Of a stretch of DNA of 64,000 nt, positions 8,369-16,572 are shown in pieces. The notes beneath the pieces were generated by a model that saw only the letters and a program-made list of their open reading frames with translations, ran no database searches and had not been told where the DNA came from. Position 1 is the first letter of the stretch. Every line of letters starts with the position of its first letter. Source of the DNA: Vibrio atlanticus (GTDB lineage Bacteria; Pseudomonadota; Gammaproteobacteria; Enterobacterales; Vibrionaceae); the NCBI RefSeq assembly GCF_024347315.1, contig NZ_AP025460.1, positions 744,001 through 808,000 on the forward strand, read 5' to 3'. Both the position numbers and the translations under genes were made by a program.

Positions 8369-8390
8369 ATCAAAGCCTATTGGCTTTGAT
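8369..8390 (+). terminator. hairpin between the SH3-like gene and the primase-helicase gene
   Basis: ATCAAAGCC-tatt-GGCTTTGAT, a perfect 9-bp stem followed by ttct. It is probably a weak or partial terminator allowing some read-through into the gene at 8417. It shares its stem with hairpins at 5943 and 22615. Confidence 0.5.
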
Positions 8391-8416
8391 TTCTAAATGC
8401 ATAGGATGCGAAGATC

Positions 8417-10777
8417 ATGGATGAACTGGAATCCGTCAATCATAGGATTGCTGAGTTAAAATCCGAGCTATCTCAGCTTGAGAAAAGACGAAATGAACTA
8501 CTGTCTAGTCCAGTGAATCTAGAGCAAACTCTGTTAACTCCAGGACAGAAAATCGAGCTATTTCAAAGTTACTTCCGAGGAAATCACCACTGCTACGCTA
8601 ATCGTTGGCAAAACTCGGCAGGTCGAAATGGTTACTCAATAGCTTGCTCCAATGAGTGGCAGCAAGGGGTATGTGAAAAGCCAAAGGTAAAGTGTTTAGA
8701 GTGCTTGAATCAAGCTTTTAAACCTCTGGATAGAGATGCGATCTATCGTCACTTAACTGGCGCTGAAGTCATTGGCTTATACCCTATACAGCCTGACCAT
8801 TCGTGTTTCTTATTAGCCATAGATTTTGATAAAAGCGACTGGCTTCAGGCATCTCAAGCTTATGTTGAAGCGTGTGAGTTTTATGATCTGGATTGTTTGT
8901 GGGAGCGCTCTCGTTCAGGTAAAGGAGCGCATGTCTGGATTTTCTTTGAATCCGCAACAACAGCAAAGGACGCAAGAGAATTAGGCTTTCTTCTCTTAGA
9001 CAAAGCGATGCAAATCCATAGTGCATTAGCTTTTGATTCTTATGACCGCCTCTTCCCTAATCAGGATGTTTTACCCACTGGCGGTATCGGCAATCTAATC
9101 GCCTTACCCTTACAAAAACAAGCAAGGGCTACTCAAAACTCAGTGTTTTTGGATCGTTTTGGTCAACCCTATGCCGATCAATGGTTGGCACTAAAATCAG
9201 TTCAGAAAGTACCAGTATCTAAACTTGAAAAGCTGATATCGGCTATAGAGAAAAAAGCTAAACAACCAGACGTTAGTGACTTGAAACCATGGGAACGTAA
9301 CGTATTGCCTACATCGGGCATTGATGGGTGTCCGTCAAACGTAACCGTAGTATTGGCAAACCGCATTTATTTACCTCTCTCAGAGTTTCCTAATCCATTA
9401 GTCGCTAGACTCAAAAAGTTAGCATCATTTTCTAACCCCAAGTTTTTTAAAGCGCAGGGCATGCGTCTTTCAACTAATGGTATAGCTCGCTTTATATGCT
9501 TAGCGGAGTTAGATAATGGCTATTTAAGCTTACCTAGAGGCTGCCTTGATGATGTACAGGAAATCTTGGCGGATCTGCATATCAAGGTAGATCTTGTTGA
9601 TAAAAGAACGCTTGGGCAGAAGTTGGAGTTAGTTAACTTTCAGGGTGAGTTGCGACAATCACAGCAAAAAGCAGTGGACTCCTTGCTTAAGTTTGATTGT
9701 GGTGTGCTACATGCTCCAACTGCTTTCGGTAAGACTGTGACGGCTATCGGTCTGATAGCTCAACGCAAAGTTAATACGCTGATTTTAGTGCATAGCAAGC
9801 AACTCGCAGACCAATGGAAGGAACGTCTAACAGCCTTCTCTGACGGCATTGATATCGGTATTTATACTGGGGCAAGGAAAAAACCAACAGCTCAAGTCGA
9901 TATTGCTACCTATCAAAGCCTGATAAACCGAGGTGATAATACTGTAAACCCAATGATTCAGGAGTATGGTCAGATCATTGTTGATGAATGCCACCATTTA
10001 TCTGCACCGCAATATGAACGTGTGTTGTCAGAGGCTTATGCGAAATATGTCTATGGGGTAAGTGCGACTTTAGAGCGTAGAGATGGGCATCAACCCATTA
10101 TTTTTATGCAATTAGGTAGGGTGAGACACACGATCAAGATTGATAAAACATCTCAATTCCAACAGATTCTGCATTGCAGAAAACTCGCGTATGTACCACC
10201 GCTTGTTCTGACTAATGATGAATCAAAGCCACATATATCAGAAGTCTATCGTTGGCTTATGGAGCATCCTGAGAGAAACAAGCAAATCTTATCTGATACT
10301 AAATCTGAAATATTGAAAGGTCGAGTGCCTATCATTTTGACTGAGAGAAGAGAGCATGCAGCCACTATTTATAATGCTTTGGTTGAAGAGGGGGTTCAAG
10401 TTCAGTTACTTGTTGGAGCTATGAAAAAGAAGTCTCTGAAACAAGTGATGGATCAGCTCGACTCAGCTCAGGTACTTGTTGCCACAGGAAAGTTTATCGG
10501 TGAAGGGTTTGATTTACCGAGACTGGATACATTGATCTTAGCGTTACCTGTGTCGTGGAAAGGCTCGCTAATACAGTATGTAGGGCGAATTCAAAGGCAA
10601 TATCAAGGTAAAATAGAAGTGAAGGTGATTGACTACGTAGATACTAAATTGCCAATGTTACAACGAATGTTTAAGAAGCGAGAGAAAGGTTATAAAGCCC
10701 TTGGTTTTGAAGAGGAAGTTCAAGGACGTGGGCATCAGCCTTCATTAGACTTGCCTGTAGATACTGCATCCGAGTAG
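8417..10777 (+). CDS. TOTE-type archaeo-eukaryotic primase fused to SF2 helicase
   Basis: A 786-residue two-part enzyme. It opens with a coiled coil (residues 1-30). A zinc-ligand-like CEKPKVKCLEC lies near residues 90-102. An archaeo-eukaryotic primase core follows, with the metal-binding pair in AIDFDKSDW (D136, D138) and GKGAHVWIFFE with the conserved His. The C-terminal half is a superfamily 2 helicase: Walker A PTAFGKT (K439), DECHHL (D523), SAT, and motif VI QYVGRIQR near residue 735. This layout matches proteins of the TOTE conflict-system class, thought to act in defence against invading DNA. It follows two small unknown genes and ends before a repeat array. All catalytic motifs look intact. 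Assignment to primase-helicase is firm; the defence role is inference from family and location. Confidence 0.85.
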   Translation: MDELESVNHRIAELKSELSQLEKRRNELLSSPVNLEQTLLTPGQKIELFQSYFRGNHHCYANRWQNSAGRNGYSIACSNEWQQGVCEKPKVKCLECLNQAFKPLDRDAIYRHLTGAEVIGLYPIQPDHSCFLLAIDFDKSDWLQASQAYVEACEFYDLDCLWERSRSGKGAHVWIFFESATTAKDARELGFLLLDKAMQIHSALAFDSYDRLFPNQDVLPTGGIGNLIALPLQKQARATQNSVFLDRFGQPYADQWLALKSVQKVPVSKLEKLISAIEKKAKQPDVSDLKPWERNVLPTSGIDGCPSNVTVVLANRIYLPLSEFPNPLVARLKKLASFSNPKFFKAQGMRLSTNGIARFICLAELDNGYLSLPRGCLDDVQEILADLHIKVDLVDKRTLGQKLELVNFQGELRQSQQKAVDSLLKFDCGVLHAPTAFGKTVTAIGLIAQRKVNTLILVHSKQLADQWKERLTAFSDGIDIGIYTGARKKPTAQVDIATYQSLINRGDNTVNPMIQEYGQIIVDECHHLSAPQYERVLSEAYAKYVYGVSATLERRDGHQPIIFMQLGRVRHTIKIDKTSQFQQILHCRKLAYVPPLVLTNDESKPHISEVYRWLMEHPERNKQILSDTKSEILKGRVPIILTERREHAATIYNALVEEGVQVQLLVGAMKKKSLKQVMDQLDSAQVLVATGKFIGEGFDLPRLDTLILALPVSWKGSLIQYVGRIQRQYQGKIEVKVIDYVDTKLPMLQRMFKKREKGYKALGFEEEVQGRGHQPSLDLPVDTASE

Positions 10778-11044
10778 TTGAGTGAGACTGAAATGACATA
10801 TGGGTTGATTCTGTTCATTGTTTGCTTATGAGATCAAACATTGTGATTACAGTAAAAGTGAAACTAGACTATTCAGTATTATTGTTTAAAGGATTTCGAT
10901 GATGACACGTAAGCAGCTAAAATATGACATACAAGAGTTAATGAGAAATACTGATTTTGAAGCGCAACGGAATGATCCGCGACTAAAGTCATGGCAATCA
11001 AAAGCACTTTACACTACGCGTCACTCGGTGAGTGAAAGTTCGGA

Positions 11045-11845
11045 CGGTCAAGAAGCAAAACATGGTAACGCAAGGTGATCTAAGGATCGCTGTAATTACT
11101 CAAATTTTATCCTGAAAGATCGAAAGTTCAGTATCTCCAACTCAAATAAACGGAACTTCTGATCAATTTCTTCATACTTGCACCGTACAGGTGCAAAACT
11201 ACTGAAAGTTTAGTATTAATTGAAGCGATCCTTAGATCACCTCACTCAATTATTAACGTGCGTAATAATGGAATGCACACACCCTCGCCTAGGCTATTTT
11301 TTCTTCATCAAAGTGGATATTTGAACGGTCAAGAAGCAAAACATGTTAACGCGAGGTGATCCAAGGATCGCTGTAATTACTCAAGTTTGATGTTGAAAGA
11401 TCGAAAGTTCAGTAAAATTCATCTAAATAAACGGAACTTCTGATCAATTTCTTCATACTCGCACCGTACAGGTGCAAAACTACTGAAAGTTTAGTATCAA
11501 TTGAAGCGATCCTTAGATCACCTCACTCAATTATTAACGTGCGCAATAATGGAATGCACACATCCTCGCCTAGGCTATTTTTTCTGGACATTTGAACGGT
11601 CAAGAAGCAAAACATGGTAACGCGAGGTGCTCCAAGGATCGCTATAGTTACTCAAGTTTTGTGCTGAAAGATCGAAAGTTCAGTATAATTCATCTAAATT
11701 AACGGAACTTCTGATCAATTTCGTCATACCTGCACCGTGCTGGTGCAAAACTACTGAAAGTTTAGTATTAATTGAAGCGATCCCTAGATCACCTCAACTC
11801 GTTACATGCGCAACGATAGAATACACGCCCCCTTAATGATTAGGT
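11045..11845. repeat. three tandem copies of a structured element of about 275 bp
   Basis: Copies begin with CGGTCAAGAAGCAAAACATG at 11045, 11326 and 11597. Each contains a 19-bp inverted repeat closing a segment of about 170 bp: 11073-11091 with 11224-11242 (perfect), 11354-11372 with 11505-11523, and 11625-11643 with 11776-11794. Inside lies a second hairpin, TTGCACC-N5-GGTGCAA in copy 1 (11178-11196). Copies 1 and 2 end with CGCCTAGGCTATTTTTTC, which looks like a weak terminator. No open frame of convincing length runs through. The units could be tandem structured RNAs or recombination/replication sites; the serine recombinase gene ends just beyond copy 3. The gap 10778-11044 before it shows nothing I can support as a gene. 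Confidence 0.85.
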
Positions 11846-11863
11846 ACGTATCAAGAGTTAGTT

Positions 11864-12490
11864 TTAGTTGCGTTTGTGAAACCTCCTCCAAGTCGAAATA
11901 GAAACTCCCGCTAACTGGCAAGCCTTGAGCTGGGATAGACCGTTGATAGTTATGTATTCATTAGCTTTAAGGCATTTATCAACAGTCTCTTGGGTTTGCT
12001 GCTTACCCTTATACTTTCCTTCCTTTTGCGCTTTCTCAATTCCTTCAGCTTGTCGTCTTCTTCGGTCTTCGTAGTCTTTTGAGGCAATTACGGCAAGTAC
12101 GTCAAAAAGAAGCTCATTAATTTTCTTGAAGATAATGCTGGTAAGCTCATCAGATACTGAGTCGCTCTTTTTTAGAAGTTGATAGCTTGTTGGGATATCG
12201 ACAGCAACAATGGAAACACCAGACTTAACTAGCTTGATTTTCAGCTTTTCCCAATCATCAGTTGATAGGCGAGTTAATCGATCTAACTGCTCAACGAGAA
12301 TGGTGTCGCCACTCTTGGCAATGTCGATCATCTGATTCAAGATTGGTCGTTCAAAATCTCGACCAGAAGCATTTTCAACGAAATACTCATCAACAGTCAC
12401 TTTTTGCTCATCAGCAAACCTTTCAAGATACGTTCTTGCTCGATTTGCATCTTGTTCGGTAGTTGAAGCTCTTAAATACCCATAAATCAT
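11864..12490 (-). CDS. serine recombinase (resolvase/invertase family)
   Basis: A resolvase-type recombinase of about 208 residues. The catalytic Ser is in GYLRASTTEQ near the N-terminus, and the active-site Arg cluster is LDRLTRLSTD near residues 68-78. The long E-helix region (KKINELLFDVLAVIASKDYEDRRRRQAEGI) follows, and a C-terminal helix-turn-helix ends in ISTWRRFHKRN. I prefer ATG 12490 as the start; a TTG nine bases upstream is in frame. Relatives resolve cointegrates or invert short segments. A dense set of inverted repeats lies directly upstream (12511-12610) and is the likely site it acts on or is regulated by. It lies 19 bp from the triple repeat. Confidence 0.85.
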   Translation of the reverse strand: MIYGYLRASTTEQDANRARTYLERFADEQKVTVDEYFVENASGRDFERPILNQMIDIAKSGDTILVEQLDRLTRLSTDDWEKLKIKLVKSGVSIVAVDIPTSYQLLKKSDSVSDELTSIIFKKINELLFDVLAVIASKDYEDRRRRQAEGIEKAQKEGKYKGKQQTQETVDKCLKANEYITINGLSQLKACQLAGVSISTWRRFHKRN

Positions 12491-12510
12491 ATACTGCAAT
12501 GCCTACTAGT

Positions 12511-12610
12511 TCATTTAGATACCTTATTGAACTATAGTTCATTTAAGCTATAGTTCAATCTAAATGATGCGTAAGTTCATATAGGTGTGATGGGTATACC
12601 CATATGAACT
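12511..12610. promoter_or_regulatory. nested inverted repeats upstream of the serine recombinase (possible res/crossover site)
   Basis: Left arms TCATTTAG (12511-12518) and ATTGAACTATAG (12526-12537) pair with CTATAGTTCAAT (12548-12559) and CTAAATGA (12560-12567). A second inverted repeat, AGTTCATAT (12574-12582) with ATATGAACT (12602-12610), follows at once. GAACTATAGTTC (12529-12540) is itself a perfect palindrome. Serine resolvase genes are normally preceded by their res site with several dimer-binding palindromes, and this arrangement fits. Cleavage site and use are unproven. Confidence 0.6.
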
Positions 12611-12700
12611 AATTGTTTCTTTATTTTAAGATAAGTAGTTGTGGTGCGAAATACCAAAGCCAGTGGTTAGGGTAAGAGCTGTGTTCCAGGGTGGGAGTAT

Positions 12701-13160
12701 ATGAAAATTCCACTTGTGGAATTTTGGCATCGACAACGTAACCTTAATCTCAATTTGGTAGGTGTGAACATTAACTTCAATATTCATTGATAATGCAACA
12801 CCAATTCCCAAAATCCCACCAGTGGGACTCTGGCATAGGCAACGTAACCTTAATCTCAATTTGGTAGGTGTTGAACATTAGCTTCAATATTCATTGTAGT
12901 GAAACACCAATTCCCAAAATCCCACGTGTGGGACTCTGGCATGCGGCAACGTAACCCTCATCTCAATTTGGTAGGTGTCGAACATTAGCTTAAATTTTCA
13001 TTGGTAATGAAACGCTAACTCCCAAAATTCCACGTGTGGAACTCTGGCATCGGCAACGTAACCTAAATCTCAATTTGAAAGGCACTGAACATAAGCATCC
13101 ATATTTATTGGTGATGAAATACTCGTCCCCTAATGCCATTTGTGGAATTTTGGTTCGTAG
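12701..13160. repeat. tandem 106-108 bp hairpin repeat, four full copies and a fragment
   Basis: Units start at about 12701, 12807, 12913, 13021 and 13127 (last one truncated), a period of 106, 106, 108 and 106 bp. Each begins with a hairpin of the type CCCAAAATCCCAC-GTGGGACT, followed by TGGCAT..GGCAACGTAACC and CTCAATTTGGTAGGTGTT. In the better copies GGTGTT then pairs with AACACC at the end of the unit, giving a second stem. There is no cas gene and no unique spacer, so it is not CRISPR, and no integron attC core is visible. Short open frames here are by-products of the repeat. Function unknown. Confidence 0.85.
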
Positions 13161-13218
13161 GCTGTTGAACAGTGTTCCAAGGAACTTGAATATGAACATC
13201 AACGCTTATATGGAATAA

Positions 13219-13240
13219 GCTAAAGAGCCTGCTCTTTAGC
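13219..13240. terminator. perfect 10-bp hairpin after the 106-bp repeats
   Basis: GCTAAAGAGC-ct-GCTCTTTAGC, a perfect inverted repeat without a strong T-run. It may end transcription across the repeat array in either direction. Confidence 0.4.
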
Positions 13241-13489
13241 ATTACTACTTACCCGTTACCAGCTCTGTATGAGGGATGTTTTCTCTGAACTCATACTGAC
13301 TAGGAACAGTGTTCATAGAGGTATTTAATGTGTGCAGGCTTCAATGTGAAATAGCTGCTCTGTAGTTTTACTAGCTTAAGTCTTGTCTATGGCTTGATTG
13401 CTGTAACCAAGCTGTATGAAGCTGATATATGTTGTTTGAATTTATGGTATTAGATATGACAGGTCATCGAAGTCAACTTAGCCTTTTTT

Positions 13490-13567
13490 CTTTTTCTTTT
13501 TCTTTTTCTTTTTCTTTTTCTTTTTCTTTTTCTTTTTCTTTTTCTTTTTCTTTTTCTTTTTCTTTTT
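13490..13567. repeat. hexanucleotide microsatellite (CTTTTT) x 13
   Basis: Thirteen perfect CTTTTT units from 13490 to 13567, preceded by one CTTTTTT. Such simple repeats change length by slippage. It sits 315 bp before the hsdM ATG and between the GAACA-S-TGTTC sites, so length changes would alter operator spacing rather than a reading frame. Confidence 0.95.
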
Positions 13568-13881
13568 TGCTTTTGATTAGATATCCGTGACGATAAAAGT
13601 CAACATGACCAATGTGGTGACTGTTAAGTTGCTGATATTTCTTCTGTTGGTGTTTTTATTGGTCAAAGTTAGAAGAGAACACTGTTCTAATGTGGTTTTC
13701 ACATTTTACTTTTCTGAAATCACACGATGAAAAACAAAAAAGCGCTTGAACAGTGTTCTTAGCTATCCAATATCACCAAGATTATGACTAGAGTTTACTT
13801 AAGTCGGCATTCTGTCAGGTATAATCACCTCAATTAGTAAAAAGCATTCGCAAGAGCGAATGCACTTCTATCGAGAGAATT

Positions 13882-14931
13882 ATGACAACAGAATCAGCAC
13901 CAGAAATTATTGAACTTAGTGATCTTAAAAAATGGCTTTGGGGCAGCGCTAACATTATGCGTGGCACCGTAGATAGCTCAGATTTCAAAAACTACATCTT
14001 CGGGCTTATTTTTATCAAACGTCTATCTGATGTGTTTGATGAGCGTGTTGAAGCGATAATGGCAGAAGAACAGCGTTCTAGTGATGAAGCAATGGAACTT
14101 ATTCTTGAGGATAATCCAGAGCAGTTCGTTCCTGTCGATGCTCGTTGGGCTAACTTAGTTGAAAAGACTGAAAACGTTGGTGAACGCATTGATGAAGCGT
14201 TTGCAGAAATCGAGCGTCAGAACCCATCATTAGAGAAAGTGCTTACTGCTATCCAGTTTGGTGATAAAGAGAAGCTAAGTAACGAATTGTTGATGCGTTT
14301 GTTGCGTCATTTCAACCAACACAAGCTTGGTAATAAGAACTTATACAAACCCGACCTTCTAGGTGATGCTTACGAATACCTTATCGCCATGTTTGCTGAT
14401 GATGCAGGTAAGAGAGGGGGCGAGTTCTACACCCCACATGAAGTTGTAGAGTTGATTGTTAAACTGATTGACCCTCAACCGACTCATGAAATTTACGATC
14501 CAACCAACGGCTCTGGCGGTATGTTGGTTGAAGCAGCTCGTCATATCAAAGAAAATTATCCAGAGAATGGCATGGTGATGGGCAAGCCTAACTGTAAGTT
14601 ATATGGTCAAGAAAAGAACTTAAGTACATGGGCAATTGCAAAATTGAATATGTTTTTACATAACCTAGATGGTGATATTAAGCGTGGTGATACGCTGGTT
14701 AACCCACAGCATAAAGATGGTCACGGGTTACAAACCTTTGACCGAGTAATTGCGAATCCGCCTTTCTCAATAAAAGATTGGTGGGAGCCTCTAGAGATCA
14801 ATAAAAAGACTAAGACCGATAAAAAAGGCAAAGAAGTTGAAGTTAACCCTAAATACAGTACTGATCTAAAAGATCCTTATGGTCGTTTCGGTTTAGGCAC
14901 AGCTCCCCGAAAATATGCAGACCTAGCATTT
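13882..14931 (+). pseudogene. hsdM: HsdM, type I DNA methyltransferase subunit, 5' part (interrupted by IS)
   Basis: First 350 codons of a type I modification subunit. The helical N-domain (ELSDLKKWLWGSANIMRG) is followed by the SAM-binding motif YDPTNGSGGMLVEA, with Asn where most relatives have Cys. The catalytic motif NPPF is at residues 292-295 (adenine N6 methylation). The gene is cut at codon 350 (F), where an IS3-family element has inserted; the frame then runs 6 codons into IS sequence and stops at 14949. The remainder continues at 16573. Joined, the two pieces would give 563 residues in frame, the normal size. As it stands no full HsdM can be made, so the restriction system should be inactive. 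HsdR needs the M-S core to cut, so loss of HsdM should be harmless to the host. Confidence 0.9.
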
Positions 14932-14970
14932 CGGCGTTTTTCAAGGTAGTTGTCATCATTCGCTTGTTTA

Positions 14971-15978
14971 CTAAGCAGCTTCTCTTTCTGGATTTAGGTG
15001 AATGTCACCAACAGGTTCACAGTTTCTGATATCACCTGGCCAGCGTTCAGGGTTTAGCTCTTTTGCTGCGAGTAATACCTTTGCTCGGCGCTTCAAGATC
15101 TCTTTATCTTTTCCATTGTGACGCTCTGAAGGCGTGACGTAATTTAGCTTACTGTGCTTATGCTCGGTGTTGTACCAGCGTACGAAGGCTTCAACCCAAC
15201 TTCGACTACTGTTGATACTTTCAAAGCCCTTTGTTGGCCAGCTTGGCATGTACTTTACCGTGCGGAACAATGATTCGACATACGGGTTATCATCGCTGAC
15301 TCTTGGGCGGCTATACGATGAGGTAATACCTAACTCTTCCATTTTTGCTTTAAACGTCAGCGACTTCATCGGTGCACCATTATCTGAGTGAAGAACCAGC
15401 GCTTGATTGAAGCATTGCTCTCGCATCAACGTTCGTTGCAGAAGTTGTGACGCCAGCTCACCGCATTCACGCTCATACACTTCATAACCAACGATTTTTC
15501 GACTGTAGATGTCCTCGATGACATACAGGTAATAGTGTTGGCCTCGAACTTTTGAAGGTAAGTAAGTGATATCCCATGTATAGACTTGGTTCGAATCTGT
15601 CGCTGTGTAACTTGATGGCTTCGCTTGCTTCTGCCTACTTCTTTGACGACCTCGTCTGTGGAGTTGTCCCTGTGCACTCAGCACCCGATAGTAACTCGAT
15701 TCAGAGGCGATATACTCACCTCGGTCAAGCAGTGTCGGGACGATTTGAGTCGGAGGTAAGCTTGCGAACTCAGAGCGGTTACACACCTCGATAATCGCAT
15801 CACGCTCTTGCTGAGAGAGCTTGTTAGCAGGCTCTGGCCTGATGCATATCGGCCTTTTGTCAGCTTGAACTTCACCTTGCTGATACCAGCGACGATACGT
15901 TCTCAAGTCGATTTGAACTTCATGGCAAGCTGGCTCTAAACGGCATCCGCATTGCTTCGCTTCAAGGATAAGAGTCAC
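14971..15978 (-). CDS. IS3-family transposase OrfB (DDE integrase domain)
   Basis: A 335-residue catalytic half of the transposase. The retroviral-integrase-type core shows the three acidic residues in WDITYLPS, LHSDNGAPM and DDNPYVESLFRTVK, followed by the usual FVRWYNTEHKHSKLNYVTPSERH. The nominal start is a GTG at 15978. The frame is open upstream into the orfA region and is more likely reached by -1 frameshifting at the A6G run at 16044-16050, giving an OrfAB fusion that would be the active transposase. All catalytic residues are present. Confidence 0.9.
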   Translation of the reverse strand: MTLILEAKQCGCRLEPACHEVQIDLRTYRRWYQQGEVQADKRPICIRPEPANKLSQQERDAIIEVCNRSEFASLPPTQIVPTLLDRGEYIASESSYYRVLSAQGQLHRRGRQRSRQKQAKPSSYTATDSNQVYTWDITYLPSKVRGQHYYLYVIEDIYSRKIVGYEVYERECGELASQLLQRTLMREQCFNQALVLHSDNGAPMKSLTFKAKMEELGITSSYSRPRVSDDNPYVESLFRTVKYMPSWPTKGFESINSSRSWVEAFVRWYNTEHKHSKLNYVTPSERHNGKDKEILKRRAKVLLAAKELNPERWPGDIRNCEPVGDIHLNPEREAA

Positions 15979-16004
15979 TATGGTCTGCCTTTCATCGGTT
16001 GAGG

Positions 16005-16505
16005 TTAATCGTCCTCTGGCTCTTCCCCGTAAAAGGCTCTCAGCTTTTTTCTTAGTACCAAGAGGGCGGCCGTTTCAGCGAGTGCTTTTTCTTTGAGTCG
16101 TAAATCTTTCTTCAACTCTTTGATTTCAAGTTTGTCAGCTTTAGCCTGCTTCTTTGCTTCAGCTTCCTGCTCTTTACTCGACTTAAACCCTTGCATACAT
16201 TCGCTGCGCCAACTTTGGATTTGTTCAGGGAAAAGACCTTTTTCACGACAATATTGGCTGAGTTCACTTTCGGTCATCGAGTAAGACTCGGCAACAATGG
16301 CGAGTTTAGTTTGAGCAGACCACTGCTCTGATGAAGTGTTGCTATTTGGCACGGCGGCTCCTGAACGTCTGAGTTGCTGGCGCCAATGATACAGGGTCGC
16401 AGTGCTAATTCCTTCCTCTTCCGACACTTCTTTAACTGACATCGAATAGGGAGGCAACAGCTTCTTCAATATAGCTTCTTTTCTTTCTACTGAGATACGA
16501 GACAC
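16005..16505 (-). CDS. IS3-family transposase OrfA (helix-turn-helix and leucine zipper)
   Basis: A 166-residue DNA-binding half. It has helix-turn-helix segments (VKEVSEEEGISTATLYHWRQQ and a second one near SELSQYCREKGLFPEQIQSWR) and a basic coiled coil (KEQEAEAKKQAKADKLEIKELKKDLRLKEKALAE). Near its 3' end it contains A-AAA-AAG (16050-16044 on the minus strand), the standard -1 slip site of the family. Slippage there continues into the OrfB frame through KKAESLLRGRARG. OrfA alone normally acts as a repressor of transposition. Confidence 0.9.
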   Translation of the reverse strand: MSRISVERKEAILKKLLPPYSMSVKEVSEEEGISTATLYHWRQQLRRSGAAVPNSNTSSEQWSAQTKLAIVAESYSMTESELSQYCREKGLFPEQIQSWRSECMQGFKSSKEQEAEAKKQAKADKLEIKELKKDLRLKEKALAETAALLVLRKKLRAFYGEEPEDD

Positions 16506-16572
16506 AATTACTCTTTATCGCCCAAACTGGTTAAATTTTAACAGTGACAACTATCCTGCCAGAGGGGGATTT

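Larger units (their letters stand above)
13167..13758. promoter_or_regulatory. four GAACA-S-TGTTC palindromes upstream of hsdM
   Basis: GAACAGTGTTC occurs at 13167-13177, 13304-13314 and 13748-13758, and GAACACTGTTC at 13677-13687. All are 5-bp inverted arms around one base. The last is 124 bp before the hsdM start. Four exact copies in 600 bp of non-coding DNA suggest operator sites. The protein is not known; the Gram-positive LexA box GAACN4GTTC is similar but has a different spacer. The remaining non-coding DNA 13241-13881 holds the microsatellite and nothing else I can name. Confidence 0.55.
14932..16568 (-). mobile_element. IS3-family insertion sequence inside hsdM
   Basis: A 1637-bp element bounded by the 4-bp duplication ATTT (14928-14931 and 16569-16572). 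Removing it with one copy of ATTT restores the hsdM frame exactly. The ends are imperfect inverted repeats. The left end reads CGGCG...CAAGGTAGTTGTCA and the complement of the right end reads CCCCC...CAGGATAGTTGTCA, so 9-12 inner bases match well. It carries overlapping orfA and orfB on the minus strand with a slippery A6G, as in IS3-type elements. It is somewhat longer than most IS3 members. The intact ORFs and clean duplication suggest a recent insertion. Confidence 0.9.

Noticed and set aside
10941..11078. 45-residue frame leading into the first 275-bp repeat
   Set aside because: No ribosome site; its end is formed by repeat sequence and it is not preserved in the other copies.
11045..13160. 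CRISPR array or integron attC cassettes
   Set aside because: Periods of 106 and about 275 bp without short identical repeats plus unique spacers, no cas genes, no integron integrase, and no attC core sites.
12626..13218. Several open frames of 60-77 codons on both strands within the 106-bp repeats
   Set aside because: They arise from repeat units, overlap on both strands and lack ribosome sites.
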